Shown: positions 9,145 to 17,349 of the stretch, one piece after another
Numbering within the stretch: position 1 is the stretch's first letter
Layout of the letters: each line of letters begins with the position of its first letter
DNA from: Psychrobacter sp. P11F6
GTDB lineage: Bacteria > Pseudomonadota > Gammaproteobacteria > Pseudomonadales > Moraxellaceae
NCBI RefSeq assembly: GCF_001435295.1
Contig: NZ_CM003594.1
Coordinates: forward strand, 186,001 to 250,000
Length of the DNA stretch: 64,000 nt
Direction of reading: 5' to 3'
Program-made: the position numbers and the translations under genes
The notes under the pieces: generated by a model
Told to the model about the DNA's origin: nothing
Databases searched by the model: none
Seen by the model: only the letters and a program-made list of their open reading frames with translations

Positions 9145-10110
9145 ATGGATGTGAGTCAGGGTGAAAATAACAGTCAATCTGAGCAGGCAGCGTGTAAAAT
9201 AGCAACCGACAAGCTCAGTATCCTAGTGGTATCAGGGCGTTCAGGCTCAGGTAAAACCTCAGTATTAAATATCTTAGAAGATTTAGGATATTATTCTATT
9301 GATAACTTACCGTTATCCTTATTGCCGGATGCTGCGCATAAATTGGTCAATGAAAGTGGGATTCGTCGTATTGCGCTTGGTGTTGATATTCGAACACCGC
9401 GAGCGGATCTATCCAACTTTGCAGAGATGCATGCATCTTTAAAGAAAACATACGGGGCGCATGCGGTAAAAGTGGTGTATGTGACCGCGCAAGAAAGCAC
9501 TTTGATAGCACGTTTTAATGCGACACGCCGCGTACATCCGCTGATGTCACAGGATATTGATAGTGACAATGCCAAGCACATTGCTTTTAATCTACCTGCC
9601 GCGATTAAAAAAGAAGTGGAGCTGTTAGAGCCTATCGCAGGTCATGCCGATATCAGAATTGATACCAGCAATTTGAATATTCATCAATTGAAAGACAGCT
9701 TGCGTGAACATGTCGGCGTGGACAATCAGATTGTGATTAATCTGCTGTCTTTTGGCTTCAAATATGGCAGTCCTATTGATGCAGATTTTGTCTTTGATGT
9801 GAGAATTTTGCCGAATCCGCATTGGAACCCTAAATTGCGTACTTCGACAGGTCTAGACACGGAAGTTGCCGCATTCTTTGCAGACTATCCAGAAGTGGCT
9901 GAGATGACTGATGATATAGATAAGTTTTTAACCCGTTGGTTACCCGAATTTTTACACAATAACCGCCATACAGTGACAGTGGCTATTGGCTGTACTGGTG
10001 GTAAGCATCGTTCAGTATTCATCACCGATAATTTACAACGTCGTCTTGCCGATGTTATGCCGCAAAGTATAAAAGTGCTGGCGAAACATCGTGAAAAAAA
10101 TCGTTGGTAG
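9145..10110 (+). CDS. rapZ: RNase adapter protein RapZ (YvcJ family P-loop protein)
   Basis: RapZ-family proteins bind nucleotides. In E. coli RapZ delivers the GlmZ small RNA to RNase E and so controls amino-sugar synthesis. Walker A is GRSGSGKTS from residue 31. The C-terminal domain carries the conserved SFGFKYG, DVRILPNPHW and GCTGGKHRSV blocks. Residues 1-24 are a polar extension compared with typical 285-residue homologues. In enterobacteria rapZ lies by rpoN; here it follows panC. Whether the GlmZ pathway exists here cannot be judged. Confidence 0.93.
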   Translation: MDVSQGENNSQSEQAACKIATDKLSILVVSGRSGSGKTSVLNILEDLGYYSIDNLPLSLLPDAAHKLVNESGIRRIALGVDIRTPRADLSNFAEMHASLKKTYGAHAVKVVYVTAQESTLIARFNATRRVHPLMSQDIDSDNAKHIAFNLPAAIKKEVELLEPIAGHADIRIDTSNLNIHQLKDSLREHVGVDNQIVINLLSFGFKYGSPIDADFVFDVRILPNPHWNPKLRTSTGLDTEVAAFFADYPEVAEMTDDIDKFLTRWLPEFLHNNRHTVTVAIGCTGGKHRSVFITDNLQRRLADVMPQSIKVLAKHREKNRW

Positions 10111-10125
10111 TTATTGGTAAACACT

Positions 10126-10174
10126 GGGGCATATCTTCATTTTTATGACTATTCCTAAAATGAGGATATGCCCC
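10126..10174. repeat. 49-bp imperfect palindrome after rapZ, related to the TAGGGCGTGTCC repeat family
   Basis: GGGGCATATC-T-TCATTTT pairs with AAAATGA-G-GATATGCCCC across a 12-base loop. There is no following T-run, so it is not a typical terminator. The right arm (AAAATGAGGATATGCCC) differs at only two positions from the right end of the 174-bp element at 10923-11096, suggesting a common origin. Confidence 0.6.
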
Positions 10175-10210
10175 TGTTAATTTTATTATTTATTATTTTG
10201 GAAAGCTTTT

Positions 10211-10729
10211 ATGATTGACTGGAAAGAACAGGATATGCGCGTCTCGCGCACTGAACTCAAAAAAGCCCATGAGCGCTTGCAGAAGTTGTCGATACCACTT
10301 GCCAGCTTATCGAAAAAGCAGCTCAAAAATCTGCCAGCCAGTGACTATTTTATGGCAGAACTCATGGCATTGGCCGATATCACCAGCGCTAATGCTCGTA
10401 TTCGCCAAACCAAGCGCGTTGGTAAGCTGATTAGTGAAGAAAACCGCCACGAATTGGTAAAAGCATTATTTGATGCGTTTTTCCCTAAAGAACAGGTCTC
10501 AAAAATAGAAAGTTGGTTTGAGCGTTTAAATATTAATGATGAAGGGACGCTTAAGCAGTTCGTTAAACAATACCAAGCATCTGAACAAAATAGTATGTAT
10601 CAATTACTATTATGGATTGAATACGCCAAACATACCCAAGATGATGAGCTGATGGCAGAGTCTAAAGCAGATTTAGCCAGTTATATTCGTGAAGTCACTA
10701 TTTTGTCGCAATTGAAAAAAGAAAAGTAA
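10211..10729 (+). CDS. darP: Ribosome-associated protein DarP (YjgA, DUF615 family)
   Basis: DarP assists a late step of 50S ribosomal subunit assembly in E. coli. The 172-residue protein has the family's conserved stretches, including SKKQLKNLPASDYFMAELMA, ITSANARIRQTKRVGKLI and the acidic and lysine-rich C-terminal half. It is monocistronic by position, starting 100 bases after rapZ, with an intrinsic terminator at 10811-10843 shared with the convergent dsbA side. Confidence 0.92.
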   Translation: MIDWKEQDMRVSRTELKKAHERLQKLSIPLASLSKKQLKNLPASDYFMAELMALADITSANARIRQTKRVGKLISEENRHELVKALFDAFFPKEQVSKIESWFERLNINDEGTLKQFVKQYQASEQNSMYQLLLWIEYAKHTQDDELMAESKADLASYIREVTILSQLKKEK

Positions 10730-10810
10730 TAAGATGATAGCGGCTAAATAACTTTGACCACTATTTATTTATACAATATCTCCACTTATAAACTAAAGTA
10801 GTCTGCAAAT

Positions 10811-10843
10811 AAAAAAGCCAATCATCACGTGATTGGCTTTTTT
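10811..10843. terminator. Bidirectional intrinsic terminator after darP
   Basis: An A-run, GCCAATCA, a five-base loop, TGATTGGC and a T-run form a symmetrical hairpin that can act on both strands. It closes darP and lies beyond the 3' side of dsbA. Confidence 0.88.
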
Positions 10844-10922
10844 ATGGGTGAGAGCATTTATGTCCAAATGACACTTGTAGATAAACGCTAGTCCCTAATT
10901 TATAACGGTACTTAATTTATAT

Positions 10923-11096
10923 TAGGGCGTGTCCTCAATTCAATCGATAGTTATCTAAATGGGTTAAAAATGGCTAAATCTTGCCAAACGGCGTCAAATA
11001 GCTGACTAATATCTCGATATTATCTGCGCTATTTTCCTTGTTTGACTGCAATTTATCTCATTTTTATCGCCATTTTTAAAATGAGGACACGCCCTA
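10923..11096. mobile_element. 174-bp MITE-like element with perfect 15-bp terminal inverted repeats
   Basis: TAGGGCGTGTCCTCA at 10923-10937 is matched exactly by its reverse complement at 11082-11096. The interior (about 144 bp) has no credible gene, so the element is too short to encode a transposase and would have to move in trans. The ends may include a TA target duplication. The right end is 10 bases beyond the dsbA stop codon. Positions 58290-58317 carry a 28-base match (25 identical) to the left end. Confidence 0.65.
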
Positions 11097-11105
11097 GTAC
11101 TTAAC

Positions 11106-11726
11106 CTATTTCTTTTCAGCACGCACTTTGTCAACCAAATAGTCAACGACTTTAGGTACAGTGGCGCTTTCACCAGTGACAACGTATTTGCCTTGCACGA
11201 CGACTGCTGGCACACCAGAGAGCTGATAACGCTTAGCGCCTGCTTGTGAACGACCAATTTTCGTGCCAACGGCGAATGAATTATAAAGGCTATTGAATTT
11301 CTTCTCATTAACGCCTTTCGATGCATACCATTTGCTTAATGATGATTGGTCAAAGATTTTCTTACCATCTTTGTGAATGGCATCAAATAGCGCGTCATGA
11401 GTCTTGTCTTCAAACCCTAGCAGCTGAGCGGCATAGAAACCACGAGCGTTGGCTTCCCAGACAGGGTTAAGCGCTGCTGGCGTTTTGAAAAAGGCAACGT
11501 CTTTGTCTTTGTTTTTAGCCCATTTTTCCATATGTGGGTTAAGAACGTTACAATGCGGGCAACCATACCAAAAAAACTCACGAACAATGATAGCATCACC
11601 GCTGATTTTTTCTGGATTGTCTAGCACGCGATAGTCTTTTCCGGCGACATAGTCGGCAGCTTGTGCGCCCATAGTGGCAAGTCCAATGGCCATGGCCAGA
11701 CCAGTCAGTGTGATGACACGTTTCAT
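11106..11726 (-). CDS. dsbA: Thiol:disulfide interchange protein DsbA
   Basis: This periplasmic oxidase introduces disulfide bonds into exported proteins. A cleavable signal peptide (about residues 1-23, ending AQA) precedes the thioredoxin fold, with the active site C56-P-H-C59 in FFWYGCPHCN and the cis-proline loop at GVP (Pro173). The 206-residue length is typical. The 3' end borders a MITE-like element, so the original terminator may have been replaced; the nearest intrinsic hairpin is at 10811-10843. The partner dsbB is not in the window. Confidence 0.96.
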   Translation of the reverse strand: MKRVITLTGLAMAIGLATMGAQAADYVAGKDYRVLDNPEKISGDAIIVREFFWYGCPHCNVLNPHMEKWAKNKDKDVAFFKTPAALNPVWEANARGFYAAQLLGFEDKTHDALFDAIHKDGKKIFDQSSLSKWYASKGVNEKKFNSLYNSFAVGTKIGRSQAGAKRYQLSGVPAVVVQGKYVVTGESATVPKVVDYLVDKVRAEKK

Positions 11727-12193
11727 ACTTTATCCTTGAGGTGTGAAAACTTAGGGTTTGTTGAGATGTTTTAGTATCGTATGGTTTTGGGTATAGCGCA
11801 CAGGTTTTTAAAGTGCCCAAACGAGACAGCGTCGAGTATAATCGAACTATAGTGACGTATCGACTATAATAACGTATCGACTATAATAACGTAAAACATG
11901 GTCGCTTGTGAATCCGATTCTTAACTAATGGTTGTAAAGCTGTGAGCCATTATTTAAGGCTTATTTCACCGTGTTTTTTGGAGTTTTTTTAAGCGTTTTA
12001 TTATTTAGGTTTTAAGCTGTTTGAAGTATCTATCCTCTAAAAAAACGGTACAGAAAATATGAACGTTTGCTAAAAGTATTCACAATCGGTGACGATGTAC
12101 TCACGACAAAGCTGCCGCTCTCATGCTAATATTAGGTACATAATTGTGCACTGTATATGATTACAACGATAATGACAATAAAGGAAAAATGCA
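11727..12193. repeat. Intergenic region between dsbA and ubiG with 17-bp tandem repeat
   Basis: A tandem repeat with the 17-base unit ACGTATCGACTATAATA occupies 11855-11888, followed by a five-base partial copy. A degenerate related stretch (GTCGAGTATAATCGAACTATAGTG) lies just before it. Part of the unit (TATCGACTATA) resembles the ends of the TATAGTC repeats at 58 and 61 kb. A weak sigma-70 candidate for ubiG is TTGTGC at 12144 with GATAAT at 12168 (18-base spacing). Nothing else is recognisable. Confidence 0.55.
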
Positions 12194-13033
12194 ATGAGCT
12201 TAGCTCCATCTTCCTCGCCTTCTTTGAATAAGCAAGCAAACAGCAGTCTTGATGATACAACGGCTACCGCCATTAATGTAGATCCTAGCGAAGTCGACAA
12301 GTTTAATAAGTTGGCAAGCGAATGGTGGAGTAAGACGGGTGCATTTGCGACTTTGCATGAAATAAATCCACTGCGTTTAAATTGGATAGAAGACAACGTC
12401 AAGCGCAGTTATCAAAATGACAGTGCTGATACGGACATTCATAAAACGGCTGAAACAGGCTTGGCTGGAAAAAAAGTGCTCGATGTCGGCTGTGGCGGCG
12501 GTATATTGTCAGAGTCTATGGCACGTCGCGGTGCGGATGTGACAGGGATTGATTTGGGTACCGAAAATCTAAAAGCGGCAGCGCTGCATGCAAAGCAAAG
12601 CGCTTTACATGAGACGTTGCGCTATCAGCATATCCCAGTAGAAGAATTAGCCAAAACTCATGCAGGTCAGTTCGATGTGGTGACTTGCATGGAGATGCTC
12701 GAGCATGTGCCTGATCCCAGCTCGATTGTACAGGCGTGTTTTGAGTTATTGGCACCAGGCGGTGTTTGCGTGCTATCGACGATCAATCGAAATCCTAAAT
12801 CATATCTATTTGCCATCGTTGGGGCAGAGTATGTATTGCGCTTGCTCGATCGCGGCACTCATGACTATGCCAAATTTATTACGCCAGCCGAATTAGATAA
12901 AATGGCAATTGATGCTGGATTCACACGTCAAGATATCATTGGCTTGCATTATAATCCGCTGACCAAGCGCTATTGGCTGGCTCAAAATGTCGATGTCAAT
13001 TACATGATGGCAGTACACAAGCCACTGGCTTAA
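12194..13033 (+). CDS. ubiG: 3-demethylubiquinol 3-O-methyltransferase UbiG
   Basis: UbiG performs both O-methylation steps of ubiquinone synthesis using S-adenosylmethionine. The SAM-binding motif DVGCGGG lies at 97-103, with MEMLEHVPDP and the membrane-proximal C-terminal region (STINRNPKSYLFAIVGAEYVL) typical of the family. The first 30 residues are a Ser/Thr-rich extension absent from short homologues. An AAGGAA ribosome site precedes the ATG; an ATG five bases earlier runs into a stop. It heads the ubiG-mupP-yciK group found in Pseudomonas. Confidence 0.96.
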   Translation: MSLAPSSSPSLNKQANSSLDDTTATAINVDPSEVDKFNKLASEWWSKTGAFATLHEINPLRLNWIEDNVKRSYQNDSADTDIHKTAETGLAGKKVLDVGCGGGILSESMARRGADVTGIDLGTENLKAAALHAKQSALHETLRYQHIPVEELAKTHAGQFDVVTCMEMLEHVPDPSSIVQACFELLAPGGVCVLSTINRNPKSYLFAIVGAEYVLRLLDRGTHDYAKFITPAELDKMAIDAGFTRQDIIGLHYNPLTKRYWLAQNVDVNYMMAVHKPLA

Positions 13034-13108
13034 GCTGAATGCCGTATTTGGTTGTTTTCATGCCATACTATTTCACTCAACACCTTATCTATATTAAGAG
13101 CATTCACT

Positions 13109-13819
13109 ATGAGCCAATTTGTAAAAGCGGTTTTATTTGATCTCGATGGGACATTAATCGATACGGCTGCTGATTTTGTCCGTATTATCGGTAAAATGAG
13201 CCGCCAAAATGATTGGCAAGCACCGCCTGAAACAGAAATTCGCGAGCAAGTTTCTGCTGGTGCCTCAGCGATGGTACAGTTGATGCTACGTCATAATGAT
13301 CAAATTGAGGTTAGCGAAGAAGCTTTGCAGGAGTTTCGCCAACAGTTTTTAGATGATTATGAAGCTGAGATATGCGTCGATAGTTGTGTGTTCGCTGAAT
13401 TAGAAGACGTGTTGACTGCTCTTGAAGAAAAAGGGGTGCCATGGGGTATTGTGACCAACAAGCCGCGTTATCTGGCAGAGAAGTTACTAGACAAGATGCA
13501 GTTAGACGGGCGCTGTTCTGCTTTGGTCTGTCCTGATGATGTGTCTCGCTCAAAACCTGACCCAGAGCCTATGTATGCGGCGTTAGAGAAGCTTGGTATC
13601 CCTCGCGGCGCCGCTGAAAGCGTGATTTATGTTGGCGATCATATCCGTGATATCGAAGCTGGTAATGCCGCTGGCATGCCGACGATTTTAGCTGCTTATG
13701 GTTATATTCCGCCTGAAGATCAAAAAAACCTGAAGAAATGGGGCGCAGATTATATTACTGATACGCCTGAGCAATTAAATAAACTGTTGCTCTCTTCTGG
13801 TAAATTTGACTATTTATAA
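13109..13819 (+). CDS. mupP: HAD phosphatase, probable N-acetylmuramic acid 6-phosphate phosphatase MupP (annotated elsewhere as Gph)
   Basis: The 236-residue protein has the haloacid-dehalogenase motifs DLDGTLID (nucleophile D11, acid D13), VTNKPRY, SKPDPEPM and GDHIRDIEAG. By sequence alone this is the phosphoglycolate phosphatase family. Its position between ubiG and yciK is that of Pseudomonas mupP, which dephosphorylates MurNAc-6-phosphate during cell-wall recycling and affects fosfomycin and beta-lactam response. The specific function is therefore inferred from context. The start at 13109 is chosen over an upstream in-frame TTG-type start because it sits at the beginning of the conserved fold behind a TAAGAG site. 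Confidence 0.82.
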   Translation: MSQFVKAVLFDLDGTLIDTAADFVRIIGKMSRQNDWQAPPETEIREQVSAGASAMVQLMLRHNDQIEVSEEALQEFRQQFLDDYEAEICVDSCVFAELEDVLTALEEKGVPWGIVTNKPRYLAEKLLDKMQLDGRCSALVCPDDVSRSKPDPEPMYAALEKLGIPRGAAESVIYVGDHIRDIEAGNAAGMPTILAAYGYIPPEDQKNLKKWGADYITDTPEQLNKLLLSSGKFDYL

Positions 13820-13918
13820 ATCAAATTATAAATCGAGTCCGCCACACTCTATGTTTTTAAAGAAACACGATAAATACTTAGCATCCCAACTATTAAACGA
13901 TAAGCAGTGAGCAATGCC

Positions 13919-14755
13919 ATGAGTGACAATATTAATCAGTCGGCTAATCAGCAAGACCACCAAAAAACCGTTCAAAGTCTAACTCAACCGTTAACTCATA
14001 ACGATATTCGCAACTTTGTGCCATCTGATAATTGTTTAGATGGTAAGACTATTTTGGTCACGGGGGCAGGTGACGGTATCGGCCGCGTTGCCGCGCTGAC
14101 TTATGCTCGCTATGGAGCGACAGTCCTGTTATTGGGACGTACCAGCAGCAAGCTTGAATATGTTTATGATGAGATTGAAAGTCTTGGCGGCAAACAGCCT
14201 GCCATGCTACCGATGAATCTAGAAGGAGCAACTTATGCTGAGATGCAGCAGTTAGAGGGGTTGATTAATAAAGAAGTCGGTCAGCTCGATGGTATCTTGC
14301 ACAATGCGGGCATGCTTGGGCAGCTAACCCCACTTGAGATGTATGACGTCGATACTTTTGCACAAGTTATGAAGGTGAACTTTACCTCGACGTTTATGCT
14401 CACCCAAGCACTGCTACCACTACTTAAAGATGCTGAGAATGGCTCTATTGTTTTCACCTCTAGCACGGTCGGTACACATCCTCGCGCGTTCTGGGGTGCT
14501 TATGCGCTGTCCAAGCAAGCCGTAGAAGGCATGAGTGATATCTTTACCCAAGAGACGCAGAATACGACTAATTTACGTTTTAACTGTGTCAATCCTGGTG
14601 GCACTCGTACCAATATGCGCGCCCATGCTTATCCAGGAGAGAATCCTATGAGCCTAAAAACGCCTGAAGATATCATGGCAGGCTATGTTTGTTTGATGAG
14701 TGATGCCAGTATCGGGGTACGCGGGCAAGTGGTTGAGCTCCAGCCAAAAGATTAG
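13919..14755 (+). CDS. yciK: YciK-family short-chain dehydrogenase/reductase
   Basis: This is an NAD(P)-dependent oxidoreductase of unknown substrate. It shows the cofactor motif TGAGDGIGR, HNAGMLGQLTPLE in place of the NNAG motif, a serine in FTSSTVG and the catalytic YALSK pair. The YciK subgroup is recognised from the N-terminal layout and its place after ubiG and mupP. A GTG four codons upstream (13907) is an alternative start. Physiological function is unknown in this subgroup. Confidence 0.88.
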   Translation: MSDNINQSANQQDHQKTVQSLTQPLTHNDIRNFVPSDNCLDGKTILVTGAGDGIGRVAALTYARYGATVLLLGRTSSKLEYVYDEIESLGGKQPAMLPMNLEGATYAEMQQLEGLINKEVGQLDGILHNAGMLGQLTPLEMYDVDTFAQVMKVNFTSTFMLTQALLPLLKDAENGSIVFTSSTVGTHPRAFWGAYALSKQAVEGMSDIFTQETQNTTNLRFNCVNPGGTRTNMRAHAYPGENPMSLKTPEDIMAGYVCLMSDASIGVRGQVVELQPKD

Positions 14756-14917
14756 CCATATGATTTTTTGCTAGGAAATGTCATTATTTAGCGCATTTAT
14801 TCGCATACTTTCAGGTTGATAGCACGCCCTAATAGGTTGCAATCAATCATAGATAACCCCATCTATTTGTTATTAAAGCGATTTGTAATATCTAATGATA
14901 ATAAATAGGATGGGATT

Positions 14918-15184
14918 ATGGCAGGTGGTTGGTCAAGAGATGGTGCTGAGCATGAGCAAATGGATGCAACGGTAAATGATGCATTAGAGCGGGCAAGACG
15001 TGCGTTGCCGACCGGCATCAGTGCCGAGATGTGTGATGAATGCGGCAAGCCTATTCCAGAAGCACGGCGGTTAGCAGTGCCTGGTATTCAGCATTGCGTC
15101 AGCTGTCAGACAGAACTTGAACAAGAGGCGAGAGCCGCTGAGTTGTTTAACCGGCGCGGTAGCAAAGACAGTCAATTACGTTAA
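14918..15184 (+). CDS. DksA/TraR-family zinc-finger protein (YbiI-like)
   Basis: This 88-residue protein has a C4 zinc finger of the DksA type (CDECGKPIPEARR followed by HCVSCQ) near residues 39-62. The N-terminal half is short and lacks the long DksA coiled coil with its Asp tip residues, which matches the small YbiI subgroup. DksA relatives bind RNA polymerase in the secondary channel; whether this one does is unknown. Its ATG follows an AGGATGGG ribosome site, and a strong terminator lies just downstream. Confidence 0.87.
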   Translation: MAGGWSRDGAEHEQMDATVNDALERARRALPTGISAEMCDECGKPIPEARRLAVPGIQHCVSCQTELEQEARAAELFNRRGSKDSQLR

Positions 15185-15189
15185 AAAAG

Positions 15190-15238
15190 AAAAAGGGTAG
15201 ACATTGCTGTTTTATATAGCAATGTCTGCCCTTTTTTT
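15190..15238. terminator. Intrinsic terminator between the zinc-finger gene and the CobW-type gene
   Basis: A 15-bp stem (AGGGTAGACATTGCT with AGCAATGTCTGCCCT, one G-U pair on the plus strand) is flanked by an A-run and a seven-base T-run. It can serve both convergent genes, but is best on the plus strand. Confidence 0.92.
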
Positions 15239-15246
15239 GTCTATTA

Positions 15247-16485
15247 CTATATAACCAGTGCCATTAGTTCACGGTCGCAGGTATCCCAATCGATAGAAGG
15301 TAGCGTCTCTATAGAAGATAAAAATGCTGTCTTGTCTTTTTCTTCTGAGCGGTCGCTTGCTTCTAATGCTGTATTATTGTCGTTATCACTGTCTTCATGC
15401 AACTGCAAGATAATCTCTAGCCGACTATCAACTTGTGCATCAAATGTACTGGTGGTTAAGCTGTCAGCGGTAAAATTGATTTGTAGCCAGCCGTCAGAGG
15501 TATGTACCACCCCTTTAATACGTTGCCAGTTTGGCAGGTTTAATAACCAATTCTGTAAATCATCTGCTTTTAATATGTATTCTGCTGGTAGCCGCCAACC
15601 TGCTAGTAGAATATCTTGCTGTTTTTCATGATAGCGGTAAGGTAGCTCAATATCTGTATCAGTCTGCGCATTATCTCTATCTGTAAACGCGTTGGATGAC
15701 AAGGCGGTTGATAGGGCATTACTCTGCGATGGCAAATTAATAATCGATTTCTGAGCATGAGCGATATTGACGGTGCGTTGTTTTGAGATCACGTGACTGG
15801 GCTTGGTTAGCTGGGTGTTCAGCTCTAACATGTTTGATTCTGATAGATGGGTATGGGATAGGTTTGCGATATCAGGCGCGGCTTGTGGAAATGCTGCCCA
15901 AATAATTTTTACCTGTGCATTTAGCTTGGCTATCCATTGTTGCATCGCTTGTTTTTCGTTATCACTTAGTTGCGCGTAGCGATTAATGACCAACACATCA
16001 GCATCACGGACATGCGCTTGAAAACCATCATGATAGCGATATTTGTCTTGCTGCCATTGTATGCCACTAAGCACAGTGATTACTGCCTGCATATTGAGCG
16101 CTGTTTGCCAATGCGGTGCGCTGAGCTGCATGATAAGCTCACGTGGATGAGCAAGTCCTGTAGGTTCAATGAGCAACCGCTGTGGATGATGCTCACTAAG
16201 CAGCCGACTGATAGCAATTTGTAACGGCAGCTGACTGGTACAACAAATACAGCCACCACTGACCTCTCTTATCGCAATTTTATCTTGCTCAGCCATACCA
16301 TCTTGCGAGCTTGCCAACAGCGCACCATCAATACCGATACGACCAAACTCATTAATCAGTAGTGCCCAGCGCTCATCGGCAGGTTTAATAGCAAGCAGCT
16401 GATTAATCACGGTGGTTTTGCCAGCACCCAAAAACCCTGTCACCAAAGTGCAGGGTATGTTTTGAAAAATAATAGATGGTTTCAA
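15247..16485 (-). CDS. CobW/P47K-family GTP-binding metallochaperone-like protein
   Basis: The N-terminal G domain has the P-loop VTGFLGAGKTT (15-25), the metal-binding CxCC motif at C79-I-C81-C82 (GGCICC), INEFG and LIEPTGLAHP. A C-terminal CobW_C-like domain follows (about 285-360). Between them lies a polar linker of about 50 residues that is longer than in YjiA. Members bind zinc or cobalt and are thought to deliver metal to client enzymes; the client here is not apparent and no zinc-uptake genes are adjacent. It lies downstream of ompR on the same strand, about 100 bases away. Confidence 0.85.
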   Translation of the reverse strand: MKPSIIFQNIPCTLVTGFLGAGKTTVINQLLAIKPADERWALLINEFGRIGIDGALLASSQDGMAEQDKIAIREVSGGCICCTSQLPLQIAISRLLSEHHPQRLLIEPTGLAHPRELIMQLSAPHWQTALNMQAVITVLSGIQWQQDKYRYHDGFQAHVRDADVLVINRYAQLSDNEKQAMQQWIAKLNAQVKIIWAAFPQAAPDIANLSHTHLSESNMLELNTQLTKPSHVISKQRTVNIAHAQKSIINLPSQSNALSTALSSNAFTDRDNAQTDTDIELPYRYHEKQQDILLAGWRLPAEYILKADDLQNWLLNLPNWQRIKGVVHTSDGWLQINFTADSLTTSTFDAQVDSRLEIILQLHEDSDNDNNTALEASDRSEEKDKTAFLSSIETLPSIDWDTCDRELMALVI

Positions 16486-16508
16486 AGTAGTCTCAGAGAT
16501 ACGCCAAG

Positions 16509-16545
16509 TCTGCTAGCAAGCGTAAATATCAATCATGCTAGCAGA
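16509..16545. repeat. 10-bp inverted repeat between ompR and the CobW-type gene
   Basis: TCTGCTAGCA at 16509-16518 and TGCTAGCAGA at 16536-16545 form a perfect stem with a 17-base loop and no T-run. It could be a factor-independent pause, a 3'-end stabilising hairpin or an operator; nothing decides this. Confidence 0.45.
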
Positions 16546-16590
16546 AAATGAGGCTAAGCAAGTGTGTTAAGTGAATACGTAAAGCAAAGA

Positions 16591-17349
16591 CTATTCGCTT
16601 TTAACGGTTTCTACTTCGGCTTCGTCAGGAACGAATACATAGCCTACCCCCCAAACGGTTTGGATGTAACGTGCCTGTGACGGATTGTCTTCAATCAAAC
16701 GGCGCAAACGTGATACTTGTACATCGATAGAACGCTCCATCGCACCCCATTCACGACCACGCGCAAGGTTCATTAGCTTGTCACGAGTTAATGGCTCACG
16801 TGGATGCTGCACTAAAGCTTTCAATACTGAAAACTCACCTGTCGTTAAGGTAACGACATTGCCATCACGTTTGAGTGTACGAGTCGATAAATCGAGCGTC
16901 CACGGTCCAAATTCAACCACTTCAAGCTGATGGCTTGGTGCACCAGGCAGTTCGCGATTTTGACGGCGTAGTACGGCCTTGATACGTGCCAATAGCTCTT
17001 TTGGATTAAATGGTTTTGGCAGATAATCATCCGCGCCTGCTTCAAGACCAGCGATACGATCGGCATCACCTCCTTTTGCGGTAAGCATGATGATAGGAAT
17101 GTCACCGTTGTCTTCACGTAGACGCTTGCAAATACTGATGCCGTCTTCACCTGGTAGCATCAAATCAAGGACTACCAAAGAGAACAGTTCGCGCTGCATC
17201 AGCTTATCCATCTGACTGCCATCATGAGCCGTACGGACGACAAAACCGTCGTCTTCCAGAAAGCGCTGTAATAAAGAGCGTAAACGTGCATCATCATCGA
17301 CGACTAAAATACGCTGATTCAAAGTATCGGGGCTGTTATTATCGGTCAT
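16591..17349 (-). CDS. ompR: OmpR-type two-component response regulator
   Basis: The receiver domain has acidic residues D18-D20, the phosphoacceptor D62 in VLDLMLPGEDG, T90 and K112, followed by a winged-helix DNA-binding domain ending GVGYVFVPD. This matches OmpR, the osmolarity and envelope regulator, over its full 252 residues. In enterobacteria envZ follows immediately; here the next gene on this strand is a CobW-type GTPase, so the sensor kinase must be encoded elsewhere. The assignment to OmpR rather than another family member rests on overall similarity (e.g. RFLEDDGFVVRTA, ERSIDVQVSRLRRLIE). Confidence 0.88.
   Translation of the reverse strand: MTDNNSPDTLNQRILVVDDDARLRSLLQRFLEDDGFVVRTAHDGSQMDKLMQRELFSLVVLDLMLPGEDGISICKRLREDNGDIPIIMLTAKGGDADRIAGLEAGADDYLPKPFNPKELLARIKAVLRRQNRELPGAPSHQLEVVEFGPWTLDLSTRTLKRDGNVVTLTTGEFSVLKALVQHPREPLTRDKLMNLARGREWGAMERSIDVQVSRLRRLIEDNPSQARYIQTVWGVGYVFVPDEAEVETVKSE

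Noticed and set aside
14818..14836. Possible further end of the TAGGGCGTG repeat family before the zinc-finger gene
   Set aside because: Only CACGCCCTA matches, too short to distinguish from chance, and no partner end was seen.
16509..16545. Inverted repeat as an intrinsic terminator of ompR
   Set aside because: The stem is perfect but there is no T-run on either strand, so I list it only as an inverted repeat.
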